NCBI RefSeq assembly: GCF_019749295.1
Contig: NZ_JACWFG010000003.1
Coordinates: 57,800-121,799, forward strand
From: Neobacillus niacini
GTDB taxonomy: Bacteria; Bacillota; Bacilli; Bacillales; Cytobacillaceae
DNA length: 64,000 nucleotides
Direction of reading: 5' to 3'
Within the stretch, counting starts at the first letter, position 1; every line of letters starts with the position of its first letter. Positions 1 through 7,685 of the stretch are shown piece after piece. Made by a program: the position numbers and the translations under genes. The notes below the pieces were generated by a model. That model saw only the letters and a program-made list of their open reading frames with translations, did no database searches and was not told the origin of the DNA.

Positions 1-101
1 TTTTCCCATGCTCTTCGGTCACTCCAGACACCTTGCATTGACTCAAACTCCTTTACCCCATGCTCCTAGGTCACTCAGACCCCCTGCATTGACCCTAGTC
101 C
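1..101. repeat. Imperfect direct tandem repeat, two ~51-bp units
   Basis: Two units of about 51 bp follow one another (1-51 and 52-101). Both contain the blocks CCCATGCTC, GGTCACTC and TGCATTGAC in the same order. The array may continue left of the window. No ORF or RNA family is recognised in it. Function unknown. Confidence 0.6.
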
Positions 102-115
102 TAAATAAAAGTAAT

Positions 116-137
116 GGCCAAGGATTTCTCCTTGGCC
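116..137 (-). terminator. Hairpin terminator after the Fur-controlled small ORF
   Basis: A perfect 9-bp stem (GGCCAAGGA / TCCTTGGCC) with a 4-nt loop lies just past the stop codon of the leftward 27-codon ORF. The T-run after it is poor on either strand, so termination strength is uncertain. Confidence 0.5.
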
Positions 138-147
138 TCTTACTAAA

Positions 148-231
148 TTATCTATGAGATACATTTTTTAAGACGTGTTTCATGACAAATGCGTATATGA
201 TTACCGTTCCTCCGACAAATGCAAACGCCAT
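148..231 (-). CDS. 27-residue putative membrane peptide, Fur-type promoter
   Basis: An ATG ORF of 27 codons with a good Shine-Dalgarno (AAGGTG, 238-243) at suitable spacing. The product starts MAFAFVGGTVIIYAFVMKHV, a single hydrophobic segment with a basic tail, so a one-span membrane peptide is likely. Directly upstream is a sigma-A-like promoter overlapped by a near-consensus Fur operator, with a second operator downstream of it. A hairpin follows the stop. Start signal, promoter, operators and hairpin together support a real gene despite its size. No family is recognised. Small Fur-controlled proteins (the Fbp proteins of B. subtilis) are known as a class, but I cannot claim homology. Confidence 0.55.
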   Translation of the reverse strand: MAFAFVGGTVIIYAFVMKHVLKNVSHR

Positions 232-261
232 AAGTTACACCTTCCTATCCGCTCGATGCGA

Positions 262-276
262 TGAGAATGATTTTCA
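262..276. promoter_or_regulatory. Fur-type operator 2
   Basis: TGAGAAT-G-ATTTTCA matches the 7-1-7 Fur consensus TGATAAT-N-ATTATCA at 12 of 14 defined positions. It lies just downstream of the predicted transcription start of the 27-codon ORF, a position suited to repression. Its centre is 42 bp from operator 1. Confidence 0.6.
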
Positions 277-290
277 TCTTCTATAAAATG

Positions 291-319
291 AGGATATCAC
301 AACTGATAATCATTTTCAA
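291..319 (-). promoter_or_regulatory. Predicted sigma-A promoter of the 27-residue peptide
   Basis: TTGAAA (314-319) and TATCCT (291-296), both read on the minus strand, are separated by exactly 17 bp. The Fur operator at 304-318 covers the -35 element. Confidence 0.55.
304..318. promoter_or_regulatory. Fur-type operator 1
   Basis: TGATAAT-C-ATTTTCA matches the Fur 7-1-7 consensus at 13 of 14 defined positions. It overlaps the -35 region of the leftward promoter, which suggests iron-dependent repression. Confidence 0.7.
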
Positions 320-329
320 TACACTAAAG

Positions 330-902
330 TTAATTGTCATATTTATTTAACAATTTTGGCAGAAACCGATTACAGGTGCCAAAGCTGCCATCATATTGAG
401 TTAACTCCCGGAGAGCCTTTTCCTCAGCTGGTATCCGGATTGAAAGCATTAGGATATTTAATAAGGTAAACAAGACCGCTGTTATGTATGCACCAAAGAG
501 AAGTGGAACAACTAGTAGCTCCAGGGAGACCACTAAATAGTTTGGATGCTTAATATATCGGTATGGTCCTTTTCTGACCACATCAACATTAGGTAAGACA
601 ATGATTTTCGTATTCCAGTAAGAGCCAAGTGAAGAAATCGCCCATACTCTAATCAGCTGTGCACAAACAAACACAGCAGCTAACAATGGCCAGATGGATG
701 ATAATTCTCGTGAGAAGGTAATTTTCTCAAAAAGTAAAACAGCAAAAAACAATGAATGCATTAGCACAATATATTGATAATGCTTCATACCAAATTCTAT
801 TGCTCCTTGAGATTTCATCCACCTTTCATTCCTTCGTGCAATTACCAGCTCAAGTAAACGTTGAACAATCATAACTGAAATAAATATAGAAAAAATTATC
901 AT
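330..902 (-). CDS. ypbQ: Isoprenylcysteine carboxyl methyltransferase-family protein (YpbQ/BpsB-like)
   Basis: A 190-residue polytopic membrane protein with about four to five hydrophobic segments. The C-terminal half holds the ICMT-type signature GPYRYIKHPNYL (about residues 112-123), followed by the glutamate-containing E-E-K-A region typical of these SAM-dependent methyltransferases. It starts 3 bp after the stop of the type III polyketide synthase and is clearly in its operon. In B. subtilis this partner (BpsB) methylates alkylpyrones made by BpsA. The same role is inferred here: O-methylation of the polyketide product at the membrane. Confidence 0.85.
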   Translation of the reverse strand: MIIFSIFISVMIVQRLLELVIARRNERWMKSQGAIEFGMKHYQYIVLMHSLFFAVLLFEKITFSRELSSIWPLLAAVFVCAQLIRVWAISSLGSYWNTKIIVLPNVDVVRKGPYRYIKHPNYLVVSLELLVVPLLFGAYITAVLFTLLNILMLSIRIPAEEKALRELTQYDGSFGTCNRFLPKLLNKYDN

Positions 903-905
903 TCC

Positions 906-1994
906 TTACCCCCATTTCAGTAATAGCAGCTCCGAACTAAATCCCGGTCCAAGGGCAGTGCATAATCCATATGCACCTGCCTCAGCACCTTTTTCCATGA
1001 ACCTTTTTAGGACATATAGTATTGTTGCCGAAGACATATTTCCAAATTTTTTGAGCACTTCAAGTGAAATATCTGTCATAGAATCGGGTATACCTAAGGA
1101 TTTGATATATGCGTCTATCACTTTCTTCCCGCCTGGATGGGCAATGAAATGTTCTATTGCAGCCAGCTCTAACCCATTCTGAGTTAAAAATTTACTCACA
1201 TTTGGTCTTAGCCACTCCTCAATAATAGTTGGAATATCTCGAGAGAATACAACAAAAAGACCTTGATCTCTAATATCCCAGCCCATAACATCTAGAGAAT
1301 CTGGCATTAAGGTAGACTGCGTATTTATAATCGCAGGTGAAGTCTTTTTTGCGCACAAATCACCAAAATTAACCTTTTTTCCACATACCAACGCGCAGGC
1401 AACCCCATCCGCAAATAATGAGGTACCAATTAAATTACTCTTTGAAAAATCGTTCCTCTGAAAGGTTAAACTGCAGAGTTCAACCGAAAGCACCAACACC
1501 AAAGCCTCTGGGTAAGCGGTGCAATATTCAAATGCCCTCGATAGGCCAGCGGCACCACCAGCACATCCAAGACCCCATATCGGAATTCTTTTTGTGTGCT
1601 CACCGAATGGGAGAAGATTCATTATCCTTGCTTCGATACTCGGTGTGGCCATACCCGTGGTCGAGATATAGAAAATAGCGTCTATTTCTTCACAGTCGAT
1701 ATTTCTATTCAAAAAGCTCTTATTAGTAAGGCAGTCCTCAATCGCCTGCTTCCCCAGTGTTACCGCAGATTCAATATAAGCATTATTCTTTTCCGCAAAT
1801 GAACGTTCTTCTTTATACCACTTAATCTCTTTTACAATATGCCTTTTCTCTATTTGTCCGTTTTGAAAGGCTTTTAGCAGCCTTTCGATATCTTTAAACC
1901 TATCTGAAAAAAGTTCTCTGGCAAAGGAAATCGCTTGCTCTTGTTTAATTTCAAATTCTGGAACTGCTTCTGCAATTGAAAGGATTGTTGGCAT
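906..1994 (-). CDS. bpsA: Type III polyketide synthase (chalcone synthase-like, BpsA)
   Basis: A 362-residue homologue of chalcone/stilbene synthases. The Cys-His-Asn triad is visible: Cys144 in GLGCAGGAAG, His286 in FIAHPGGK and Asn319 in FGNMSS. The family condenses an acyl-CoA starter with malonyl-CoA units; BpsA of B. subtilis makes alkylpyrones and related long-chain polyketides. The methyltransferase gene follows 3 bp later. The start is supported by GGAGGAG nine bases upstream of the ATG. Length is normal for bacterial members. Starter specificity cannot be read from the sequence. Confidence 0.92.
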   Translation of the reverse strand: MPTILSIAEAVPEFEIKQEQAISFARELFSDRFKDIERLLKAFQNGQIEKRHIVKEIKWYKEERSFAEKNNAYIESAVTLGKQAIEDCLTNKSFLNRNIDCEEIDAIFYISTTGMATPSIEARIMNLLPFGEHTKRIPIWGLGCAGGAAGLSRAFEYCTAYPEALVLVLSVELCSLTFQRNDFSKSNLIGTSLFADGVACALVCGKKVNFGDLCAKKTSPAIINTQSTLMPDSLDVMGWDIRDQGLFVVFSRDIPTIIEEWLRPNVSKFLTQNGLELAAIEHFIAHPGGKKVIDAYIKSLGIPDSMTDISLEVLKKFGNMSSATILYVLKRFMEKGAEAGAYGLCTALGPGFSSELLLLKWG

Positions 1995-2053
1995 TCGTTC
2001 ATTCTCCTCCTATGTAGGTAATGGTATTTTTACCAAATAAAGGAGAAATATGT

Positions 2054-2084
2054 ACAAAAAAAAGCCTCCCTGCTAGAGGGAAGC
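2054..2084 (-). terminator. Intrinsic-terminator-like hairpin upstream of bpsA
   Basis: On the minus strand GCTTCCC pairs with GGGAGGC (one G-U) and is followed by eight T residues. It lies between the small zinc-ribbon ORF and bpsA, inside what would be the bpsA leader. A TATAAT lies at 2120-2125 on the same strand, so it could end a ~60-nt RNA or attenuate read-through into bpsA. Confidence 0.5.
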
Positions 2085-2175
2085 CAACGTTTTGAAGGTT
2101 TTTGTTGTTGTGCTCTTTGATTATAACTGAGAAATTGCCTCTAATCATTACGAAAACTTTTCCAATTTTGCTCTT

Positions 2176-2226
2176 ACAAAAAAAGCCCAAGATACAGTCT
2201 TCTTTTATTGTTTTTCTGACTGGGCT
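2176..2226 (-). terminator. Terminator overlapping the end of the 41-codon ORF
   Basis: AGCCCA (minus strand, 2221-2226) pairs with TGGGCT (2184-2189) around an inner GTC/GAC pairing and is followed by a run of T. It overlaps the last codons of the leftward small ORF. Confidence 0.45.
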
Positions 2227-2330
2227 TGAACCTCGATTTTTATCTTTTTATCTGCAAGAGATCCACAGATCTTACAATATTCGATTTCGTCATAGAGAAG
2301 ACGGCATGGTTCACAATAATATTTTTCCAT
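2205..2330 (-). CDS. 41-residue zinc-ribbon-like small protein
   Basis: An ATG ORF of 41 codons. The product begins MEKYYCEPCRLLYDEIEYCK and continues ICG, giving two C-x2-C knuckles (Cys6/Cys9 and Cys19/Cys22) separated by nine residues, the layout of a minimal zinc ribbon. It ends in a polar tail. The Shine-Dalgarno is weak (AGAAGAGAG, somewhat distant), and a terminator-like hairpin closes the gene. No family is recognised. The cysteine spacing and matching terminator are the main reasons to believe it. Confidence 0.5.
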   Translation of the reverse strand: MEKYYCEPCRLLYDEIEYCKICGSLADKKIKIEVQAQSEKQ

Positions 2331-2339
2331 AAATAACAC

Positions 2340-2614
2340 GCTCTCTTCTAGAAATTCAGATACATTTTATTTCATTCTATTGAAAAGTTTCAAAATTGTG
2401 ACAAACGTTGTAAAGACAAGCTTTTATCTTGATAAAGGTCATTTTCAATTACTTTTATCACAGGTATTAAGTGATAGTTCACAATATCGCCACAAGTTCA
2501 TCCCTGTTATTGTGATATAAATCACTGTTATATCAATTTAATACTATTAACATAGTACTTACCTAAGGAATGAACATTTTGTGAACTGTTAAATTTGTTA
2601 TTTTATCTTCACAA
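2340..2614. promoter_or_regulatory. Dyad-rich control region upstream of the ba3 oxidase operon
   Basis: This non-coding stretch holds several inverted repeats besides the Fnr-type box: TATCAC-N9-GTGATA (2456-2476), GTGA-N4-TCAC (2471-2482), TGATATAA-N7-TTATATCA (2513-2535) and TTGTGAA ... TTCACAA (2579-2614). The TTGTGAA motif resembles half-sites reported for the redox response regulator ResD. No ORF is seen. Confidence 0.5.
2511..2526. promoter_or_regulatory. Crp/Fnr-type box of the ba3 oxidase promoter
   Basis: TGTGA-TATAAA-TCACT. If its centre (2518.5) is -41.5, the start is 2560 and the -10 window (2548-2553) reads TAACAT. The same geometry occurs at three other promoters in this window, which raises confidence in all four. 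Confidence 0.65.
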
Positions 2615-2680
2615 TTGTTTTGTATTATGAAAGAGAACTTATTATTTAAAATTAAACTTTTCAAAAAGGGGGTCTGGGGG

Positions 2681-2830
2681 ATGGCGAAAGCGGAAATGAA
2701 AACAAATAAAAAAACTGAAATTGAAGACAGCTCTTCTCTTAAAGGGACATTGGCGTCCGTTTTCTTTTTGGGAATCTTTTTAGTTGTCACTTGGGTAAGT
2801 GTCTATTTCTTGTTCTTAGACCGTTTTTAA
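2681..2830 (+). CDS. Cytochrome c oxidase subunit IIa-like small membrane protein (ba3 type)
   Basis: A 49-residue protein with a charged N-terminal half and one C-terminal membrane span (about residues 23-46). It lies directly upstream of subunits II and I of a ba3-type oxidase and corresponds to the single-span subunit IIa of such enzymes. The start at 2681 is chosen because a strong purine-rich ribosome site (AAAGGGGGT) precedes it; upstream in-frame starts lack one. Transcription probably begins at the Fnr-type promoter about 120 bp upstream. Confidence 0.75.
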   Translation: MAKAEMKTNKKTEIEDSSSLKGTLASVFFLGIFLVVTWVSVYFLFLDRF

Positions 2831-2849
2831 AGAGAGAGGGGAAAAAAAC

Positions 2850-3329
2850 ATGCATATGCATAAGTTTGAAAAAATTTGGCTTATCTTCGGGATTGGCGCT
2901 CTTGTTGTTTTCTTATCAGTTGTAGGTGTAAGCGCTTTTTACTTAGGTAACAAGCCGCCAAGCTGCTTAACTACTATAGATCCAGAAAAGGTGGATACTC
3001 AGGCACCTTTTGATAAACCTGGATTAAACAAGGTTGAAGGAAAAGAGTGGGACTATGAATTAGTGTATGTTGCTTCTGCCTTCTTCTATAATCCTGGTGA
3101 AGTAGAGGTTCCACTAGGTGCGAAGGTAAAAGTTATGGCCACAACAAAGGACGTAATCCATGGTTTCCAAGTAGCTGGAACAAATATCAATATGATGCTG
3201 GAACCAGGCTATATAAACGAGATTGTCACAACTTTTGATAAAGAAGGCGAATATTTAGTGGTTTGTAACGAGTACTGCGGTACCGGTCACCACTTAATGA
3301 GTTCTAAAATAAAGGTGGTTAAAAAATGA
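2850..3329 (+). CDS. cbaB: ba3-type cytochrome c oxidase subunit II (CuA protein)
   Basis: A 159-residue protein with one N-terminal membrane anchor (about residues 10-32) and an extracytoplasmic cupredoxin domain. All CuA ligands are visible: His104, Cys139, Cys143, His147 and Met150 (CNEYCGTGHHLM). It receives electrons from cytochrome c and passes them to subunit I. The short length and single span are typical of the ba3 class and unlike the two-span caa3 subunit. It overlaps the subunit I gene by 4 bp, indicating translational coupling. Confidence 0.93.
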   Translation: MHMHKFEKIWLIFGIGALVVFLSVVGVSAFYLGNKPPSCLTTIDPEKVDTQAPFDKPGLNKVEGKEWDYELVYVASAFFYNPGEVEVPLGAKVKVMATTKDVIHGFQVAGTNINMMLEPGYINEIVTTFDKEGEYLVVCNEYCGTGHHLMSSKIKVVKK

Positions 3330-4990
3330 GCAGCCAAACAACAAAATTAAAAGTAGATCCGCGTGATGGTAAGCTTGCGATGGCACACTTTTATGTTGCC
3401 TTTATTGCTCTTACACTAGGCGGTTTAATGGGATTACTGCAAACCCTCGTCCGCTCTGGTAAATTTGAACTTCCATGGGGTATTGATTATTATCAAATTC
3501 TAACCGTTCATGGTGTATTAATGGGTCTTGTTTTAACAACGTTCTTTATCATGGGATTCCAATATGCTGCGGTAAGCCGTACGGCAGGTACTCATTCACC
3601 AGCAGCACGCCGAATTGGCTGGATTGGCTTCTGGGTAATGACGGTAGGAACAATTATGGCTGCTACAATGGTATTACTTAAAGAAGCTTCTGTTCTTTAT
3701 ACCTTCTATGCACCATTAAAAGCACATTGGATTTTTTACTTAGGTATGACATTTGTTGTAGTAGGCAGCTGGCTTGACGGCGCAGCCCAAATTATGACCT
3801 ATGCTAGATGGCGCAGGGAAAACCCTGGTAAACCAAGCCCGTTATTAAGCTTTATGGCTGTCATTAATACCGTACTTTGGATTGTTGCTACACTTGGTGT
3901 CGCCTCAACTGTACTATTCCAGTTACTCCCATGGTCACTTGGCTTAGTAGACACTGTCGATGTGTTAGTCAGCCGTACTTTATTCTGGTATTTCGGACAC
4001 CCGCTCGTATATTTTTGGTTACTGCCTGCTTATATGTGCTGGTATGCAATTATTCCAAAAATTATTGGCGGAAAAATTTTCTCGGATTCATTAGCACGTC
4101 TTTCTTTTATTCTTTTTTTACTTTTCTCAATTCCAGTCGGATTCCACCATCAGTTAACTGAGCCGGGAATTGATCCAGCTTGGAAGTTTTTACAGGTAGT
4201 TCTTACCTTTATGGTAATCATTCCATCCTTAATGACGGCATTTTCATTGTTCGCAACGTTTGAGAGATATGGCCGTTCTAAAGGTGCAACTGGACTTTTT
4301 GGCTGGTTCAAGGTTTTACCTTGGAAAGACGCTCGATTTACGGTACCTTTCATTGGGATGGCCAGCTTTATCCCTGCGGGTGCAGGCGGTATCATTAACG
4401 CTTCCAACCAAATGAACCAAGTGGTTCACAATACAATTTGGGTAACAGGTCACTTCCATTTAACTGCTGCAACCTCAGTTGTTTTAACGTTCTTTGGGAT
4501 TACATTCTGGCTTGTTCCTCATTTAACTGGTCGTGTATTAACGAAAGCAATGAACAAATTAGCTATTATTCAAGGTTGGGTTTGGTTTGTTGGCATGGCT
4601 TTCATGTCAGGCGCTATGCACTTCCAAGGACTTCTTGGCGGTCCTAGACGCTCTGCCTACTCAACTTATGGAGATTCGGCACAAGCAATAGAATGGATTC
4701 CTTACCAAATTGCACAGGCGGTTGGCGGATCTATTTTATTCCTTGGAATCATTTTGATGATTATCATCTTTGTAAATCTTGCTTTCTTTGCTCCTAAAGG
4801 TGAAGAAGAGTTCCCTGTAGGAGAAGCAGAGAATCTTGAAGAAAAAGCACCAATGATCTTTGAAAACTGGAAATTATGGCTTGGTATCACAGCAGCCCTA
4901 ATTTTATTCGCATACACCATACCTTTTATCGATATGATTCAAAATGCACCTCCAGGCTCACCAGGATTTAAAACATGGGGTTCCTGGTAA
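3326..4990 (+). CDS. cbaA: ba3-type cytochrome c oxidase subunit I
   Basis: A 554-residue polytopic heme-copper oxidase subunit, roughly 13 membrane spans. Ligands are visible: His62 and His378 for the low-spin heme, His376 for the high-spin heme, and His225, His274, His275 for CuB, with Tyr229 in the GHPLVY motif for the His-Tyr cross-link. It reduces oxygen to water and pumps protons. B-family enzymes often serve under low oxygen, which fits the Fnr-type box upstream. A strong terminator follows. Confidence 0.95.
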   Translation: MSSQTTKLKVDPRDGKLAMAHFYVAFIALTLGGLMGLLQTLVRSGKFELPWGIDYYQILTVHGVLMGLVLTTFFIMGFQYAAVSRTAGTHSPAARRIGWIGFWVMTVGTIMAATMVLLKEASVLYTFYAPLKAHWIFYLGMTFVVVGSWLDGAAQIMTYARWRRENPGKPSPLLSFMAVINTVLWIVATLGVASTVLFQLLPWSLGLVDTVDVLVSRTLFWYFGHPLVYFWLLPAYMCWYAIIPKIIGGKIFSDSLARLSFILFLLFSIPVGFHHQLTEPGIDPAWKFLQVVLTFMVIIPSLMTAFSLFATFERYGRSKGATGLFGWFKVLPWKDARFTVPFIGMASFIPAGAGGIINASNQMNQVVHNTIWVTGHFHLTAATSVVLTFFGITFWLVPHLTGRVLTKAMNKLAIIQGWVWFVGMAFMSGAMHFQGLLGGPRRSAYSTYGDSAQAIEWIPYQIAQAVGGSILFLGIILMIIIFVNLAFFAPKGEEEFPVGEAENLEEKAPMIFENWKLWLGITAALILFAYTIPFIDMIQNAPPGSPGFKTWGSW

Positions 4991-4998
4991 CAAATATG

Positions 4999-5031
4999 AA
5001 AAAGGCTTCATTTAAAACTGAAGCCTTTTTT
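4999..5031. terminator. Bidirectional terminator between cbaA and the DMT permease
   Basis: AAAAGGCTTCA pairs with TGAAGCCTTTT around an 8-nt loop and is flanked by T-runs usable from both sides. It overlaps the last codons of the leftward permease gene. Confidence 0.85.
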
Positions 5032-5923
5032 TGTTATCTATTTTAAAGAATGTCTTCGGCAAATTTATTAGAATCACTGATAATAGAATAATAGCAGTTC
5101 CAATAAATTGTAGAATCCCAAAGTCTTCTTTAAATAAGAAAACACTTAGTAAGGTTGCAGCAACAGGCTCCACAGTTGCAATGATAGAGGCTTTGCTGCT
5201 TTCCATTTTCTCAAGTCCCTTTGTATAGAATAAGTATGCTAAAACCGTTGGAAATAGGCCTAACCCTAATCCGTAAAGAATGACATCTCTGCTTAATAGA
5301 ATACTCCCTTTTTCGAATAAATCTGTAAATAGTAATAATGTAATAGAAGCCACTAGGAACGTGTAAAAAGTAACAGTGAAGGGGCGATATTTTACTAAAG
5401 CAAATTTACCGAATATCGTGTATAAGGCGTAACCAAAACCTGCCCCTAGTCCTGTTATGATCCCAATTAGGTTCATCGATGGTGTTTCTTTTAAATTAAT
5501 CCCAGCAATTAATATACAGCCAATTAAGGTCCCGACGACTGAAATAACCTTCATAGAGTCCATCCGTTCTTTTAAAAACAAATAAGAAAGGATAACCACA
5601 AAGGCGGGTGCAGTATAAAGTAAAATAACAGCGAAAGATAAACTCAGTTGATTTATGGAAGTGAAATAGCACCAATTAAACAATACAATACTAAATATGC
5701 CTGTTCCGATAAAGTATTTTCCATCACACAGCTGTATTTTCATCTGTCCTGGGTATTTTAGCAAGCCAATCATCCCAAGCAATAAGACGGCAGTTACTAC
5801 TCTAATTGTAACAATCTCCATTGGTGTAAATCCTAGGCTTGCCAGTTTTCTAACAAAAATTGCTATGATTCCCCATATACTTGCACTAATTGCTATTAGA
5901 AGTATTGGACCGAACTTCCCCAT
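5012..5923 (-). CDS. EamA/DMT-family transporter
   Basis: A 303-residue protein with about ten hydrophobic spans arranged as two EamA repeats. The second repeat carries the typical LEKMESSKASIIATVEPV segment followed by a membrane span. Members of the drug/metabolite transporter superfamily export or import small metabolites; the substrate cannot be inferred. The ATG at 5923 is chosen over upstream GTGs because AAGGTG lies eight bases before it. It is monocistronic, convergent with the oxidase operon. Confidence 0.85.
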   Translation of the reverse strand: MGKFGPILLIAISASIWGIIAIFVRKLASLGFTPMEIVTIRVVTAVLLLGMIGLLKYPGQMKIQLCDGKYFIGTGIFSIVLFNWCYFTSINQLSLSFAVILLYTAPAFVVILSYLFLKERMDSMKVISVVGTLIGCILIAGINLKETPSMNLIGIITGLGAGFGYALYTIFGKFALVKYRPFTVTFYTFLVASITLLLFTDLFEKGSILLSRDVILYGLGLGLFPTVLAYLFYTKGLEKMESSKASIIATVEPVAATLLSVFLFKEDFGILQFIGTAIILLSVILINLPKTFFKIDNKKRLQF

Positions 5924-5984
5924 CACACACACACCTTACTAAATAAAGAAGAAGGGCATTTAATCTCCCTTCCCCTTTTTATTA

Positions 5985-7493
5985 TTAATTAAGTTGATAT
6001 ACCTTACCATATTTTTCGTACAAATAATCAGTTAGATATTGAGCATTTAGACCTTCACCAGTTACATCTTGAAGGATTTCTAATGGTTTCTTCTGTTTAC
6101 CATATTGGTGAATTTTTTTGTTCAGCCATTCTTTGATTGGCAGCAAATTCCCTTCTTCTAACAGCTGGTCGAAGTTAGGAAGATCTTCGAGCATTTTATT
6201 CTTAAATTGAGCAGCATACATGTAGCCCAGCGCGTATGATGGGAAATATCCAAAACTGCCTCCTGCCCAGTGTACATCCTGCAGTACACCTTTGGCGTCA
6301 TTCTCTGGTGTAATCCCTAAATATTCTTGATATAAATGATTCCAAACCTGTGGAAGGTCCTTAACTTCAATCTCACCGTTAAATAATCCTTTTTCGATTT
6401 CATATCGGATAATGATATGAAGAGGATACGTTAATTCATCTGCTTCGATTCTAATAAGCGAAGGCTTCGATTCATTTATCCCCCTGTAGAACTCTTCTAT
6501 AGTTACGTCATCAAACTGACCTGTAGCATATGTTTTTAATAGTTCGTAATTACTTTTCCAAAAAGAAAGGCTTCGACCGACAATATTTTCATAGAAAAGT
6601 GATTGTGATTCGTGTATCCCCATTGACGTTCCCGTACATAATGGTGTGCCAATTAAGTCTTTAGAAATATTTTGTTCGTATAATGCGTGACCACCTTCAT
6701 GTATGGTACCGAAAACAGCCGTACGAAAATCTTGTTCATCATAATTAGTTGTGACACGGACATCTCCTGGATTTAAACCAGTTGCAAACGGATGCACTGT
6801 TTCATCAAGCCTGCCTGCATCGAAGTTATAGCCCATTTTTGCAAGGATTTCAAGACTTAATGCACGCTGTTTTTCCTTTTTAAATGTTTTAAATAGGAAC
6901 TCCGTTTTAGGTTTGTTTGGAGAATCTGCAATCTTTTTGACCAACGGCACGATTTTCGCCCTTAAATCGCCGAATACCTGATCAAGGACTTCAACCGTCA
7001 TACCAGGTTCATATAAATCCAGCAGCACATCGTAGCGGTTTCCTGTATGTCCCCAATAATTGATGAACCTCTTCGTCGTTTCTACCAGCTTCTCAAGGTA
7101 AGGTCTGAACAAAGTAAAATCTGCCTTTTCCTTTGCCTCCTCCCAGACAGATTCTGCTTTGGCCTGAAGAATAACATACTCCTTGTATTCATCTGCTGGA
7201 ATTTTTTTGTTGCGTTCGTATTCTTTTTTACATTCCTCAAGAATTTTACGTGTAGTTTCGGATAGTTTATTTTTAGATAAAGTTGCTATGTATGCTGCCA
7301 TATCTTCCGATGTGGACATTTTAAAAACTTCTGATGAAAGCATGCCAATTACTTCAGATCGTTGATTCATACCTTGCTTGGGAGCTCCTGTCCTTAGGTC
7401 CCAATAAATCAATCCAAGCGCCTCATTGTACGCACTCATTTTCTTGACATATTCTAAAAACTTCTTTTCAGCTTGCTCTGGCGTCAGGCTCAT
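5985..7493 (-). CDS. ypwA: Carboxypeptidase M32 (YpwA/Taq-type metallocarboxypeptidase)
   Basis: A 502-residue protein, the usual length for family M32. The zinc motif HEGGH is at residues 265-269, with the downstream ESQSLFYENIVGR block that supplies the third ligand and helix. The family removes C-terminal residues from peptides with broad specificity in the cytosol. A good Shine-Dalgarno (AAAGGGGGA) precedes the ATG. It is transcribed alone, between the DMT permease and the DUF2249 unit. Confidence 0.93.
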   Translation of the reverse strand: MSLTPEQAEKKFLEYVKKMSAYNEALGLIYWDLRTGAPKQGMNQRSEVIGMLSSEVFKMSTSEDMAAYIATLSKNKLSETTRKILEECKKEYERNKKIPADEYKEYVILQAKAESVWEEAKEKADFTLFRPYLEKLVETTKRFINYWGHTGNRYDVLLDLYEPGMTVEVLDQVFGDLRAKIVPLVKKIADSPNKPKTEFLFKTFKKEKQRALSLEILAKMGYNFDAGRLDETVHPFATGLNPGDVRVTTNYDEQDFRTAVFGTIHEGGHALYEQNISKDLIGTPLCTGTSMGIHESQSLFYENIVGRSLSFWKSNYELLKTYATGQFDDVTIEEFYRGINESKPSLIRIEADELTYPLHIIIRYEIEKGLFNGEIEVKDLPQVWNHLYQEYLGITPENDAKGVLQDVHWAGGSFGYFPSYALGYMYAAQFKNKMLEDLPNFDQLLEEGNLLPIKEWLNKKIHQYGKQKKPLEILQDVTGEGLNAQYLTDYLYEKYGKVYQLN

Positions 7494-7552
7494 ACAAAAT
7501 CCCCCTTTTTAATAACCACTTGTATTTTATCATATTTTTCTGAAAATCTAAG

Positions 7553-7584
7553 GATAAAAAAACAACAGAAATAAATTCTGTTGT
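7553..7584 (-). terminator. Terminator of the leftward DUF2249 unit
   Basis: A 9-bp stem ACAACAGAA / TTCTGTTGT with a 5-nt loop is followed on the minus strand by seven T residues. It closes the transcript that begins at the Fnr-type promoter near 7949. Confidence 0.8.
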
Positions 7585-7594
7585 AAAATAGTAT

Positions 7595-7666
7595 TTAGGG
7601 AAAGAGGATGATTCCTAAAAGAATAAAAAAGTAAATTGCTTTAGAGAAGTTAATTTTAGTAATCAT
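7595..7666 (-). CDS. 23-residue hydrophobic ORF downstream of a DUF2249 gene
   Basis: An ATG ORF of 23 codons starting 19 bp after the DUF2249 stop codon and ending just before the terminator. The product has a basic N-terminus and then one hydrophobic stretch (AIYFFILLGIILFP), as in single-span membrane peptides. No clear Shine-Dalgarno is present, so it may not be translated. No family recognised. Confidence 0.3.
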   Translation of the reverse strand: MITKINFSKAIYFFILLGIILFP

Positions 7667-7685
7667 GATTGTCAGAGAAACCGTA

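Noticed and set aside
1999..2190. 63-codon minus-strand frame upstream of bpsA
   Set aside because: A terminator-like hairpin with a T-run lies inside it, and no ribosome site was seen.
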